This document shows, piece after piece, positions 9,052 to 17,770 of a stretch of DNA of 64,000 bases. The position numbers were made by a program, and so were the translations under genes. This stretch comes from Ga0077527 sp038106575 (GTDB lineage Bacteria; Pseudomonadota; Gammaproteobacteria; Burkholderiales; SG8-41). The notes beneath the pieces were generated by a model, which worked only from the letters and a program-made list of their open reading frames with translations, searched no databases and was not told the origin of the DNA. Location: the NCBI GenBank assembly GCA_038106575.1, contig JAYOED010000005.1, positions 11,850 to 75,849 of the forward strand, written 5' to 3'. Numbering within the stretch: the stretch's first letter is position 1; the number at the start of each line of letters is the position of its first letter.

Positions 9052-9666
9052 TCAGACCCCGGAACTGAAAAACGGCTCTCGGGCCGCAATGCCAATTCTG
9101 CGCTGCAGATCGGAGATCACCTGGGTCCAAGAGCGTTTACGCCAGCGCACACGCTCGCCGATCGGCTTGTTCTCGACGTCGGGATTCACTTTCAGTGCCA
9201 CAAACACCGGGCCCGGCTGACCGAGGATTTCCGGCATCGCTGAAATCAACGGTTCGAGTTCAGTAAATGCATAAGTACGGGGATAACCCGAGGCTTTTGC
9301 GAACAATGCATAGTCAACGTTCTTCGCATTCGGCACCGGCTGTCCACCGGTGGTCGCGTAACATTCGTTGTCGAGCAGGAAATGATAGAAATTCGCAGGC
9401 TTGTGTTCGGCAACAGTCAGCAGGATGCCCAGTCCCATCTGCAGATCACCTTCTGAATCGAACAGCACTACCCTGCGCTCCGGCTGCGCCATTGCCAGTC
9501 CAAAGGCAAAAGCGGCATGCCCGCCCATTGCTGGATCGCCCATCGGCAGATCCAGATCCGGCTGGCCACTGATGTGAACCCAGTGCTTACCGCCACGACC
9601 AGGCACCACGATTGCATCATCCCGGTGCACATTGAACGCTTTGAGCATTTCTGCGGTATCGATCAT
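9052..9666 (-). CDS. Thiamine-diphosphate decarboxylase, C-terminal (PP-domain) subunit
   Basis: A 204-residue protein equal to the diphosphate-binding half of a ThDP enzyme, similar to the beta chains of sulfopyruvate and phosphonopyruvate decarboxylases. The cofactor motif runs from EGD at 72-74 to LDN near 98-100, followed by YATTGGQP. It needs the N-terminal half encoded just upstream (9678-10199); the gap is 11 nt with AGGAG before the ATG. The complex probably decarboxylates a 2-oxo acid. The substrate may be a sulfonate, phosphonate or other carboxylate, and the adjacent Bug genes favour a carboxylate. There are no comA-D or ppm homologues in the window. Confidence 0.8.
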   Translation of the reverse strand: MIDTAEMLKAFNVHRDDAIVVPGRGGKHWVHISGQPDLDLPMGDPAMGGHAAFAFGLAMAQPERRVVLFDSEGDLQMGLGILLTVAEHKPANFYHFLLDNECYATTGGQPVPNAKNVDYALFAKASGYPRTYAFTELEPLISAMPEILGQPGPVFVALKVNPDVENKPIGERVRWRKRSWTQVISDLQRRIGIAAREPFFSSGV

Positions 9667-9677
9667 TCCCCGCTCCT

Positions 9678-10199
9678 TTATTTGTTGAACCCGTGGTATT
9701 CGTCACCGACCAGCACCGCGACCGGCCGCTTGGTGCGTTTTGCCTCGGAGAATGCGAAGTCAATCCGTTCGGCATCGGCATCGCTTTCCACCAGATAGTA
9801 ATTGATGCGGAAAGCATTGAGGAAAGGCTCGGTATAGACCGAGGCGGTATCCGCTGTCGGAGCACCGTGGCGGTTCCAGCCGCGCATGCCTACCATGAAT
9901 ACCACTGGGATCTCGAGTCCGAACAGCCAGCCGCGTATCGAATCCCCGGATTCCATCAGACCAGTGTTCTGAATCAGGATTACCGGGACCTTGCCCCCCG
10001 CAGCCAACCCGGCAGCGACCGAACAGGCGAGGCCTTCCCGCGGCACAGCGACCAGAGTCAGGGACGGATCGGCCTCCATCAGCAGGTAAAGCCAGTTGGT
10101 TTCGCTGTCGGGCAGCCACACCACATGCGTCACGCCGTGCTGCTTGAGTTGCTGCAGGATGACTTCTGGGCTCAGATGTGCCTGCAATCTATCGTTCAT
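9678..10199 (-). CDS. Thiamine-diphosphate decarboxylase, N-terminal (Pyr-domain) subunit
   Basis: A 173-residue protein matching the pyrimidine-binding half of split ThDP decarboxylases (sulfopyruvate decarboxylase alpha type). The glutamate that activates the cofactor is E55 in VPREGLA, followed by LAAGGKVPVILIQNTGLMES, typical of this branch. It forms one enzyme with the product of the next gene. The upstream neighbour is a truncated permease gene, so the decarboxylase pair probably once followed an uptake system. Confidence 0.8.
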   Translation of the reverse strand: MNDRLQAHLSPEVILQQLKQHGVTHVVWLPDSETNWLYLLMEADPSLTLVAVPREGLACSVAAGLAAGGKVPVILIQNTGLMESGDSIRGWLFGLEIPVVFMVGMRGWNRHGAPTADTASVYTEPFLNAFRINYYLVESDADAERIDFAFSEAKRTKRPVAVLVGDEYHGFNK

Positions 10200-10295
10200 G
10201 GCTTGTTACCACCTTTTGTCTGACTGTTCGCCATCATATCAGGCCGACTTCGCGCCGAATCAAATCTACAACTGCGTACTGTCGGGCATTCCAGC

Positions 10296-10910
10296 TCAGT
10301 TGCCGAGCCTTGCCGTAGCCATGGCTTTCCTGGCCCGCAGTCGCGAATATATTATCGGCCCGAGAATCGAAATTATCGTGAGCGCCATCAGTATCACGGT
10401 AATCCGACTGCTCACGAATATCGTTAGGCTACCGTCGGAAAGCGTCAGCGACTGCCGGAATGACTGCTCCAGTAAATCGCCCAGAACCAGCCCCAGCACC
10501 AGCGGTGTAATCGGTATCTCCGCCTTGCTGAACAGATAACCGGCCACACCGAATATCATCAGCATGTAGAGATCCACTACGCTACCGTTGACGGAATAGA
10601 TTCCTATCGCCAAGATTGCCATGATCAGCGGATAAAGCATTGCGCGGGGTATGTAGAGCAGCCGCACAAAAAGACCGATAAGCGGCAGGTTGAGAATCAA
10701 CAGCATGATGTTGCCGACATACATGCTGTCGATCAGCCCCCACACGACCTCGGGATGTTCCTTGAACAACTGTGGTCCCGGCTGGATACCGTAAAGGATG
10801 AACGCACCGAGAAGAACTGCGGTGACCGCCCCGCCCGGCAAACCCAACGTCAACAGTGGCACCAGGGCCCCGGCAGTATCTGAATTGTTCGCCGCTTCCG
10901 GCCTCCGCAA
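10296..10910 (-). pseudogene. tctA remnant: C-terminal part of a tripartite tricarboxylate transporter permease
   Basis: About 204 residues match the C-terminal 40% of TctA permeases: RRPEAANNSDTAGALVPLL, LGLPGGAVTAVLLGAFI and GIQPGPQLF, then several membrane helices. Intact TctA is about 500 residues. The open frame begins with a TTG and extends upstream only to 11003, and the next gene ends at 11046, so the first 290 or so residues with half of the helices are missing. No tctB is present. It is most likely a non-functional remnant of the permease that served the Bug protein just upstream. Confidence 0.75.
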
Positions 10911-11045
10911 CGCAGAAAACAGCGCCCCTGACGAGACCGCAGAATCTGCGGCTAGGCATGGCGCCAGACCGATGGCCGGATTCCCTACGGAATTAAAACG
11001 GCATCAGAACATCATTGCAGGCAGGGATGTTATCCCCGCCTCCGC

Positions 11046-12017
11046 TCACTTACCTTCCAGCTTCGCGTCCCTGATCACCTGAGTCCATCTTGCGATTTCG
11101 GATTTCACGTGCTCGCGGAACTGCTCCGGCGTCGCGGTCTCTACGGAAATACCCTGATCTTCGAGCCGCTTCTTAAGTGGGCCCGCCAGCACCTTGGCGC
11201 CGTCGGCGGCCAGCTTGTCGAGGATCGGCTGCGGTACCTTTGACTGCGTGCATAGTCCGTACCAGCCAGTGACGTCGAATCCCGGCACACCGGCCTCGGC
11301 AAACGTCGGCACGTCGGGAACCTGCGCGTTGCGCTTACCCGAAGTCACCGCCAGTGCATGCACCCGTTTCGCCTTGATCGCGCTCAGCGGACCGCCGGCA
11401 AGATTGCCAACTGACGATTCGATGTGGCCGCTCATCGCATCGGCGAGCGCCGCTGCCGCGCCCTTATAGGGCACATGCACGATGTTGATCTTCATAATCG
11501 TCTTGAATAGTTCGACCGATAGGTGCGGTGAAGCACCGACGCCCGAAGAACCGAAATGCAGCTTGCCGGGATTCGCCCGGGCGTAGGCGACATACTGCTG
11601 CAGCGTCTTGATCGGCATTGACGGATGGACCATGAACACGCTGGGCACGCCACCGATCTTGACCGGAAAGGCAAAGTCGCCCAGAGGATCGTAAGTCAGA
11701 CGCTTAGCGAAGCGTGCGGGCGTGATCGAATGCGAACCGATATTGCACAACACCAGCGTATGCCCGTCCGGAGCAGCTTTCGCTGTCGCTTCAGTGGCGA
11801 TATTGCCTGCGGCCCCGGGCCGGTTTTCCACCAGCACGTTGGTTCCCCACAGTTCCCCGAGTGCCTGCGCCATAATGCGCGCGGTGGTATCAACGCCGCC
11901 GCCGGGGGAGTAACCCACCATGATGCGCACGGGTTTCGAAGGATACGACTGCGCAAACGCCGCCATCCCGAATGTCGTTGCAGCCGCCAACAGCATAATT
12001 CCGCAGAGCTTTTTCAT
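11046..12017 (-). CDS. Bug/TctC-family binding protein
   Basis: A 323-residue periplasmic binding protein. The start at 12017 follows AGGAGG and opens a signal peptide (MKKLCGIMLLAAATTFGMA). Bug signatures are YPSKPVRIMVGYSPGGGVD, LVENRPGAAGNIA and NIVHVPYKGAA. The gene lies between an alpha/beta-hydrolase gene and the tctA remnant on the same strand. A longer in-frame start at 12107 would overlap the hydrolase promoter region and has no ribosome site. Confidence 0.9.
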   Translation of the reverse strand: MKKLCGIMLLAAATTFGMAAFAQSYPSKPVRIMVGYSPGGGVDTTARIMAQALGELWGTNVLVENRPGAAGNIATEATAKAAPDGHTLVLCNIGSHSITPARFAKRLTYDPLGDFAFPVKIGGVPSVFMVHPSMPIKTLQQYVAYARANPGKLHFGSSGVGASPHLSVELFKTIMKINIVHVPYKGAAAALADAMSGHIESSVGNLAGGPLSAIKAKRVHALAVTSGKRNAQVPDVPTFAEAGVPGFDVTGWYGLCTQSKVPQPILDKLAADGAKVLAGPLKKRLEDQGISVETATPEQFREHVKSEIARWTQVIRDAKLEGK

Positions 12018-12125
12018 TTTCGTTTTCCTCCTGTCATTTCCGCTCGTCAGTCGCCACGGCATCAAAAGGCGCCGGGGCATCCCACAGCAGAATCCATAAA
12101 ATATCACATAAAACAGATACTTATA

Positions 12126-13112
12126 CTATTCTCCGGACACGCACTCCTCCTCGAGAAAAAGCTGCACCTCGCGCAACACCTGCATGCGGTTTTTCTCCAG
12201 CATCAGGTAATGCGTGCCCTCGCTAAACTCGACGTGACGCTTGTAGGGCACGTTGACCAGCTTCGCATAAAGTTCATGCGCCATCCACGCCGGTAGCACC
12301 ATATCCCATTCGGCATGCGTCATCAGCACCGGTACGCGAATGTCGGCCGGGTCATAAGGTGCGCGGCCCTGCGACCAGAATTCGCGCGTGTCGAGCAGAG
12401 TACCGTTAGGCGCACGCAGACACGGCGGATTCATTTTCTCACCGCCGGGATCGGTGGCCATCGCCGCGGCAAGCCAGGCATCAAACTCCGCAGGCGCAAT
12501 GACCTCTTCGACCTTGTGCGGCGGCACCGCACCGAACCAGTGTCTGCGCGTGGTTTCACGGTTCGCCGCCCGCCAGGCGCCGAGCGGGCCGCCGGAATCG
12601 AGAGTTGATTTCGAATCACGTAGCCATTGCGGCGCGTTGAGCACCAGCTTGTGCACCCGCTCGTTGTTGCGCGAGGTATACGTAGACATGATTGTGGTGC
12701 CCCACGACCAGCCCATCAGGTTCAGCGCATGTATACCGCGGCGCTTGCAGATGAATTCGACGGCGGCTCCAATATCCTCTACCGCCTCCATTGTCCGCGC
12801 CACCGGCTCGCCCTGATCGGGCGGACCGTTCATCGCCGCAGGCCGAGTCGAGCGGCCATAGCCGCGCACGTCAACCAGATAAACGTCAAAACCGCGTGCG
12901 GCAATGTACTGCATCCACGACAGCCCCCTCAGCGGATAGTCGAATACCGCTTCTGCCGGGTAGGTCGAGCCATGCACAAATAGTAGCGTGCGCGCCGGTG
13001 CGAACTTTGCCTGACCGCGCGGATAACGGTTTCTTACATAGAGCTCGATGCCGGCCTCACGCGCCGGAATCATGAAATTCTCAACTTCGAGAATAGACTC
13101 GCGTGCGTTCAA
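12126..13112 (-). CDS. Alpha/beta hydrolase
   Basis: An alpha/beta-hydrolase with the oxyanion region LLFVHGSTYPAE, the nucleophile in GWSWGTT, an acid in HAEWDMVLP and a histidine in EGTHYLM. I place the start at a TTG at 13112 because the upstream Bug gene stops at 13109-13111 (ATTGA overlap) and the residues after it (ILEVENFMIPAREAGIELYV) belong to the family; an internal ATG at 13073 is the alternative. The stop-start overlap implies translational coupling to the binding protein. It probably cleaves an ester or lactone taken up by that system. Confidence 0.8.
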   Translation of the reverse strand: MNARESILEVENFMIPAREAGIELYVRNRYPRGQAKFAPARTLLFVHGSTYPAEAVFDYPLRGLSWMQYIAARGFDVYLVDVRGYGRSTRPAAMNGPPDQGEPVARTMEAVEDIGAAVEFICKRRGIHALNLMGWSWGTTIMSTYTSRNNERVHKLVLNAPQWLRDSKSTLDSGGPLGAWRAANRETTRRHWFGAVPPHKVEEVIAPAEFDAWLAAAMATDPGGEKMNPPCLRAPNGTLLDTREFWSQGRAPYDPADIRVPVLMTHAEWDMVLPAWMAHELYAKLVNVPYKRHVEFSEGTHYLMLEKNRMQVLREVQLFLEEECVSGE

Positions 13113-14119
13113 TCGATCTTCGCTCCGGCACGCTTGATCACCTCGCCCCAGCGCTGGCGATCGCTGCGCACCAGTTTCCAGAATTCCTCCGGTGTCCCTG
13201 GCGCTGGCTCGGAACCCAGCGCCAGAATGCGACGCGCGTCTTCCTGCGAAGTGATCGCCTTGTTGACTGCCGCATTGAGCAACTTGATGACGGACTGCGG
13301 TGTTTTGACCGGCGCCACCATACCGTGCCACACGGTCATCACAAATTCGGGAACACCGGATTCCGCAACGGTTGGAATGTTCGGGAGCACGGGCGAACGT
13401 TTCGGTCCGGTCACCGCTAGCCCGCGTACGCGTCCCGCCTTGACGTGCGGCGTCGCCGAATTAAGGCCTTCCATCATCACCTGTATGCGTCCGGCCATCA
13501 GGTCAACTAGCGGCGCGGCGCCGCCCTTGTACGGCACGTGAACGATGTTGATGCCGGTCATCGTTTTTAGCAGCTCGAACCCGACGTGTCCGGGAGCACC
13601 GTTGCTGGATGAGCCATTGAGCAGTTTGCCGGGATTCTTTTTCGCGTAATCGATGACCTGCTGAAGACTATTGAATGGTGTTTTCGGACTGGCCACGATG
13701 ATTTGGTGGCCGCTGAGTGTCTGCCCGATCGGCGCGAGATCACGCACTGCATTGACAGGCGGCTTGCGCAGCAGGTGCGGCGCGATGGCCAGCGCCCCGA
13801 TCGGCGTATAGGCAATCGTGTATCCGTCGGCCGGCGCCTGCACGGCGATTTCCAGTCCGAGCTGCAGCGCACCGCCTGGGCGGTTGTCCACCACGATCTG
13901 CTGGCCGAGTTCGCGGGACAAGCCAGCGGCAACGATCCGGGCGCCGTTATCGGTCGAACTGCCGACGTTCTGCGGCACGATCATTCGAATCGGCCGCTCC
14001 GGATAACCTGCTCCGTTGCTCAACATTGGCCAGCACAAAATGCAAAGCAGCAATGCGCGCGCGCTGCCAATTACCTGGCTTTTGTTCGTTTCGGATCTCC
14101 TTAAAAATACTGTGCGCAC
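13109..14119 (-). CDS. Bug/TctC-family binding protein with an uncertain start
   Basis: A periplasmic binding protein of about 326-336 residues with Bug marks YPERPIRMIVPQNVG, VVDNRPGGALQ and NIVHVPYKGGA. No ATG lies at the expected place. A clean AAGGAG at 14097-14102 is followed after 7 nt by ACG at 14087-14089, exactly where the normal signal peptide (then NKSQVIGSARALLL) should begin. A GTG at 14119 is in frame but lies upstream of that ribosome site. Initiation may therefore use ACG or GTG, or the start is mutated. The 3' end overlaps the next hydrolase gene. Confidence 0.8.
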   Translation of the reverse strand: MRTVFLRRSETNKSQVIGSARALLLCILCWPMLSNGAGYPERPIRMIVPQNVGSSTDNGARIVAAGLSRELGQQIVVDNRPGGALQLGLEIAVQAPADGYTIAYTPIGALAIAPHLLRKPPVNAVRDLAPIGQTLSGHQIIVASPKTPFNSLQQVIDYAKKNPGKLLNGSSSNGAPGHVGFELLKTMTGINIVHVPYKGGAAPLVDLMAGRIQVMMEGLNSATPHVKAGRVRGLAVTGPKRSPVLPNIPTVAESGVPEFVMTVWHGMVAPVKTPQSVIKLLNAAVNKAITSQEDARRILALGSEPAPGTPEEFWKLVRSDRQRWGEVIKRAGAKID

Positions 14120-14413
14120 GACTGAAACGGCTCGAAGTTGTGTGATGTATTGTGCCTATCGTTACGCGCTCGGCGGCGCGTTGCGGAACCGGCATTGTGG
14201 CGCATGCTGCAGCACCCGTGTTGCACATCGTTGGGTGTGTCCGCATGTTGAATCCGCACTCAGTTACGTCAGCGGCATTGAGTCAATTAACTATTGATTT
14301 TCAACAGGTTGCGTTTTAGATGAGCGCACCCCAACCCAAGCGCTCCTACCGTGGCGCCCAAATTGGCATTGCGCCAGAATAGCGCGCGCTACCGACCACA
14401 TTCCGGGGAAGAC

Positions 14414-15721
14414 ATGAGTACTGCCACCGAAAAAGCCGCACAGGCCAAAGCCGCGATCCTCGCCAAACTGCCGATGCGAGCCGACGAGGATCCGTTTGTC
14501 GTCGCCATCGGCGGCTTCTACCGCCGCTGGTTTAACTTGATCGACAACTTGCAGTTGCTGATCGATACCGTCGCGAAAATCAAGAGCACCGAGGACGAAG
14601 ACTGGGTTCCGGTCTGGAGTGCGGTCGGCGCCGAATACGAAAAAAAAGGCGACGCCCTGCTCGCGCACAAGGACAAGGTCGGTGCACGCCAGGCTTATGT
14701 TCAGGCCAAAACCTACTACAGCCTCGCACGTTTCCCTTCGCCCTACTGGTCGGGCTCGTCAATCTGCCCGCCGAACATGAGCCCGATCAAGGCGCAGTCA
14801 TACGATGACTACCTGCGCTGCTACGCCAAGTCGGCGGCGCTGCTGCCTGATCCGCCGGAAACCATCGTCGTCCAAAAGAACGGCATGAAAGCCACCGGCT
14901 TCCTGCGCGTGCCCAAAGATGCATCAAAATCGAACAAAGTACCTGCGGTGCTGGTGATGTGCGGCGCCGACATGTACAAGGAAGACCGCGAGAAATACGC
15001 CGAGGGTGCGCTGTCACATGGCATGGCCGCGCTGGTGGTCGATGCGCCGGGAACGGGACAAACTACGTTTCCGCATGCCCCGGAATCGGTAGTGGCGTGG
15101 CAGGCCGCGCTCGATGTGCTGCAGAAACGTCCGGAAATCGACGGGCAGCGCATCGGCGCCTTCGGCGTCAGCCGCGGCGGGCTGTGGGTGATCCGGCTGG
15201 CCGCGCACGATGCTCGGATCAAGGGCCTGATCGCCTGCGCACCGGGCGGTGCCGGCTACTGGGGCACTCCGGACGAGCGCGCCGAGTGGCGCCGGGCCAC
15301 CTACGAACGCGCAAAAACCAACTGGTTCGGTCCCCGTGGCTCGCGGCCACCGCTGAAGGAAGTCACCGAAGAAGAGCAACGCAAGGAATTCCTGCGCTGG
15401 TCGCTGAAAGACCAGGACCTGCTGAAGAACCTGACCATGCCGATGTACCTGGTCAACGGCAAGGTCGACCATCTTACTCCGATCGGCAACCTCTACATGC
15501 TGCTCGAATCAGGCCCTGCCGATGGTCGCGTCGCCCGCGTCTATGCCGACGACGGCCACATCGCCGCCAAGAGCGAACGCTACTGGGGTCCGGCGTCGTG
15601 GGCGTGGCTGCGCGGGGTGCTGACGAAAGGGATGAAACCGAAGGCAACGGCCAGGAAGCCTGCCAAAAAGAAATTTGCTGTAAAAAAACCAGTGAAGAAA
15701 AAAACCGTCAAAAAGAAGTGA
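14414..15721 (+). CDS. Alpha/beta hydrolase with a lysine-rich C-terminal tail
   Basis: A 435-residue hydrolase with a helical N-terminal half (about 1-150) and a dienelactone-hydrolase/FrsA-like alpha/beta domain. The nucleophile is in GVSRGG near residue 253, the acid in VNGKVDHLTP and the histidine in DDGHIAAK. The last 29 or so residues are a basic Lys/Ala/Pro tail (repeats of KKP, KKK and KK) like those of histone H1-like and PHA-granule proteins, unusual for a hydrolase. The start at 14414 follows GGGGAA. The 294 bp upstream hold no gene that I can see. The function is unknown; carboxylester or C-C bond hydrolysis is possible. Confidence 0.75.
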   Translation: MSTATEKAAQAKAAILAKLPMRADEDPFVVAIGGFYRRWFNLIDNLQLLIDTVAKIKSTEDEDWVPVWSAVGAEYEKKGDALLAHKDKVGARQAYVQAKTYYSLARFPSPYWSGSSICPPNMSPIKAQSYDDYLRCYAKSAALLPDPPETIVVQKNGMKATGFLRVPKDASKSNKVPAVLVMCGADMYKEDREKYAEGALSHGMAALVVDAPGTGQTTFPHAPESVVAWQAALDVLQKRPEIDGQRIGAFGVSRGGLWVIRLAAHDARIKGLIACAPGGAGYWGTPDERAEWRRATYERAKTNWFGPRGSRPPLKEVTEEEQRKEFLRWSLKDQDLLKNLTMPMYLVNGKVDHLTPIGNLYMLLESGPADGRVARVYADDGHIAAKSERYWGPASWAWLRGVLTKGMKPKATARKPAKKKFAVKKPVKKKTVKKK

Positions 15722-15725
15722 GCTT

Positions 15726-16559
15726 CTAGATTGCTGCGCAAAGCCACGGCAGCACTTCACCGATCGGCGCGCGGATCACCGCGTCCGCGACATCGTCGAA
15801 CTGCGTCGGCTCGGCATTGATGATCAGCAGCCGCGCCCCGGTGTCGATTGCGATCGTCACCGCGCCCGCCACCGGATAGACCTGCAGCGTCGAGCCGATG
15901 GCGATAAACAGGTCGCCCTCGCCTGCAACCTGCATGGCACGGGCGATGACTTCCGGAATCAGCTGCTGGCCAAATGAAATGGTGTCGCTCTTCAGCAGGC
16001 CATTGCAGGTCAGGCAACCCGGGTCTTCCTCGCCGGCACGCACGCGATCCAGTGTCTCCTGCATCGGGCCGCGCCAGCCGCAGGACAGGCACATTACCTT
16101 GTGCAGCGTACCGTGAACCTCGATGACCTTGTCGGCGGCAATGCCTGCGCGCTGGTGCAGACCGTCGATGTTCTGAGTGATTAGTGCATGCAGCTTGCCG
16201 CGTTTGTCGAGATCAGCAAGCGCACAATGACCGGCGTTGGACTCAGCGGTCCACGCCGGATGCGCAAGCCGCGACTGCCACGACAGGCGTCGCACTTCGG
16301 GGTCGGACACGTAATAGCGGATGTCCGACATTTTTTCGGCTTTGGGATTGAGCGTCCACACGCCTTTAGGTCCGCGGAAATCCGGGATGCCGGAATCGGT
16401 GGAAATGCCGGCGCCGGTCAGGACCACTACGCGCTGCGCAGCATCGATCCAGCTGCGGATCACCGCCAGTTGTTCAAGTTGTTGGGTGCTGTCCATACGC
16501 CCATCATGCATCGGTTGCAGGCCCCTGAACAGAGTCCCGGAATCAAGATTTTCCGCCAT
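15726..16559 (-). CDS. Sir2-family NAD-dependent protein deacylase
   Basis: A 277-residue sirtuin. It shows GAGIS at 49-53, IPDFRG, the TQNIDGLH motif near 128-135, the catalytic histidine at 149 (EVHG) and four zinc cysteines at 157, 160, 182 and 185. It removes acyl groups from lysines using NAD, giving O-acyl-ADP-ribose. A typical target is acetyl-CoA synthetase, as for CobB. An ATG at 16496 is an alternative start that would trim 21 poorly conserved residues. It converges with the tailed hydrolase (4 bp apart) and diverges from an MFS gene across 50 bp. Confidence 0.9.
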   Translation of the reverse strand: MAENLDSGTLFRGLQPMHDGRMDSTQQLEQLAVIRSWIDAAQRVVVLTGAGISTDSGIPDFRGPKGVWTLNPKAEKMSDIRYYVSDPEVRRLSWQSRLAHPAWTAESNAGHCALADLDKRGKLHALITQNIDGLHQRAGIAADKVIEVHGTLHKVMCLSCGWRGPMQETLDRVRAGEEDPGCLTCNGLLKSDTISFGQQLIPEVIARAMQVAGEGDLFIAIGSTLQVYPVAGAVTIAIDTGARLLIINAEPTQFDDVADAVIRAPIGEVLPWLCAAI

Positions 16560-16609
16560 GTGGTCGCCTCGAATTCACTGCAATACCACCCTTATAATCG
16601 GCGCTGCCC

Positions 16610-17746
16610 ATGCCGCTCGTCCTGATTCTTTCCCTTTCCGCGATCACCTTCATCACCATGAAGGGAAGCCGCGTACTGATGACTCTGTATGCAGTAGATC
16701 TGGGAGCTGGCCCGTTTGAAACCGGCATCATGTTCGCACTCTACGGCCTGGTTCCCTTCATGCTCGCCATCGCCGCGGGACGCATCGCTGACCGTTTCGA
16801 CAATCGCGTGCTGATGTATTGGGGACTCAGCACCTATACGCTCAGCCTGTTGCTGCCGTTTGCGTTTCCGTCAATGACTATCCTGTTCATCACGGCGCCG
16901 CTTTGGGGATTCACCAGCATGCTGTGGGTGGTGGCAGTACAGAACCTGGTCGGCGTGCTATCGACGGCCGACAACCGCACCAGGCACTACAGCTATTACA
17001 GCCTCGGCGAGTCAGTCGGCTCGGTGGCAGGCCCCATTGTCGTCGGACTGTCGATCGACGCGCTATCGCACCAGCCTTCGTTCCTAATCATGGCAGCCAT
17101 ACCCGCGTTCTGCGGACTGGTGGTCGTGGCCAAGCGCCATACCATCCCCTCAACCGCGGTAAAAACCGGTGGCGACAACACGCCCAAGCGCACTCGCGAC
17201 CTGCTTGCGGTGCCGTCGATGCGCAATGCGCTGCTGTCAAACAGTGTGGTGATGTCGGGACTCGACCTGTTCAACCTGTACATGCCGATCTACGGCCACA
17301 GCCTCGATTTCTCGGCGACCACGATCGGCCTGATCATGGGTGCTTTCGGGGCCGCGGCTTTCCTAACACGGCTTGCGCTGCCACCGCTGTCCAAGGCCTA
17401 TGGCGAGCGCGCAGTGCTGGCAGTGGCATTCCTGATTTCGGGCGTAGCATTTTGTATTTTCCCGCTGACCCAGCAACCGCTGCTGCTCGCTGCAGCGGCC
17501 TTTCTGCTGGGTCTGGGCCTAGGCTGCGGCCAGCCACTGTCAATGATCCTCTCATTCAATGCCGCGCCCCCCGGACGCCAGGCCGAGGGCATCTCGATGC
17601 GGCTTGCGGTAAGCTACGGCGCGCACGTCGTCGTGCCACCGCTGTTCGGCATGATCGGCGCGGTGTCCGGCGTGGCGCCAATTTTCTGGACCTGCGCCGC
17701 GCTAATGGGCAGCGGCACCTGGATCAATCGCGGCAAACCGCGCTGA
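16610..17746 (+). CDS. Major facilitator superfamily transporter
   Basis: A 378-residue MFS permease with about twelve hydrophobic segments, somewhat shorter than usual. Visible marks are the helix 2-3 loop GRIADRFDNR near residues 58-67 and the helix 5 region with GESVGSVAGP. The substrate is unknown. Followed after 24 bp by an SDR gene on the same strand, so a small transport-and-oxidation unit is likely. Confidence 0.8.
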   Translation: MPLVLILSLSAITFITMKGSRVLMTLYAVDLGAGPFETGIMFALYGLVPFMLAIAAGRIADRFDNRVLMYWGLSTYTLSLLLPFAFPSMTILFITAPLWGFTSMLWVVAVQNLVGVLSTADNRTRHYSYYSLGESVGSVAGPIVVGLSIDALSHQPSFLIMAAIPAFCGLVVVAKRHTIPSTAVKTGGDNTPKRTRDLLAVPSMRNALLSNSVVMSGLDLFNLYMPIYGHSLDFSATTIGLIMGAFGAAAFLTRLALPPLSKAYGERAVLAVAFLISGVAFCIFPLTQQPLLLAAAAFLLGLGLGCGQPLSMILSFNAAPPGRQAEGISMRLAVSYGAHVVVPPLFGMIGAVSGVAPIFWTCAALMGSGTWINRGKPR

Positions 17747-17770
17747 TCCATCAACAAGGAGACGTATCGC

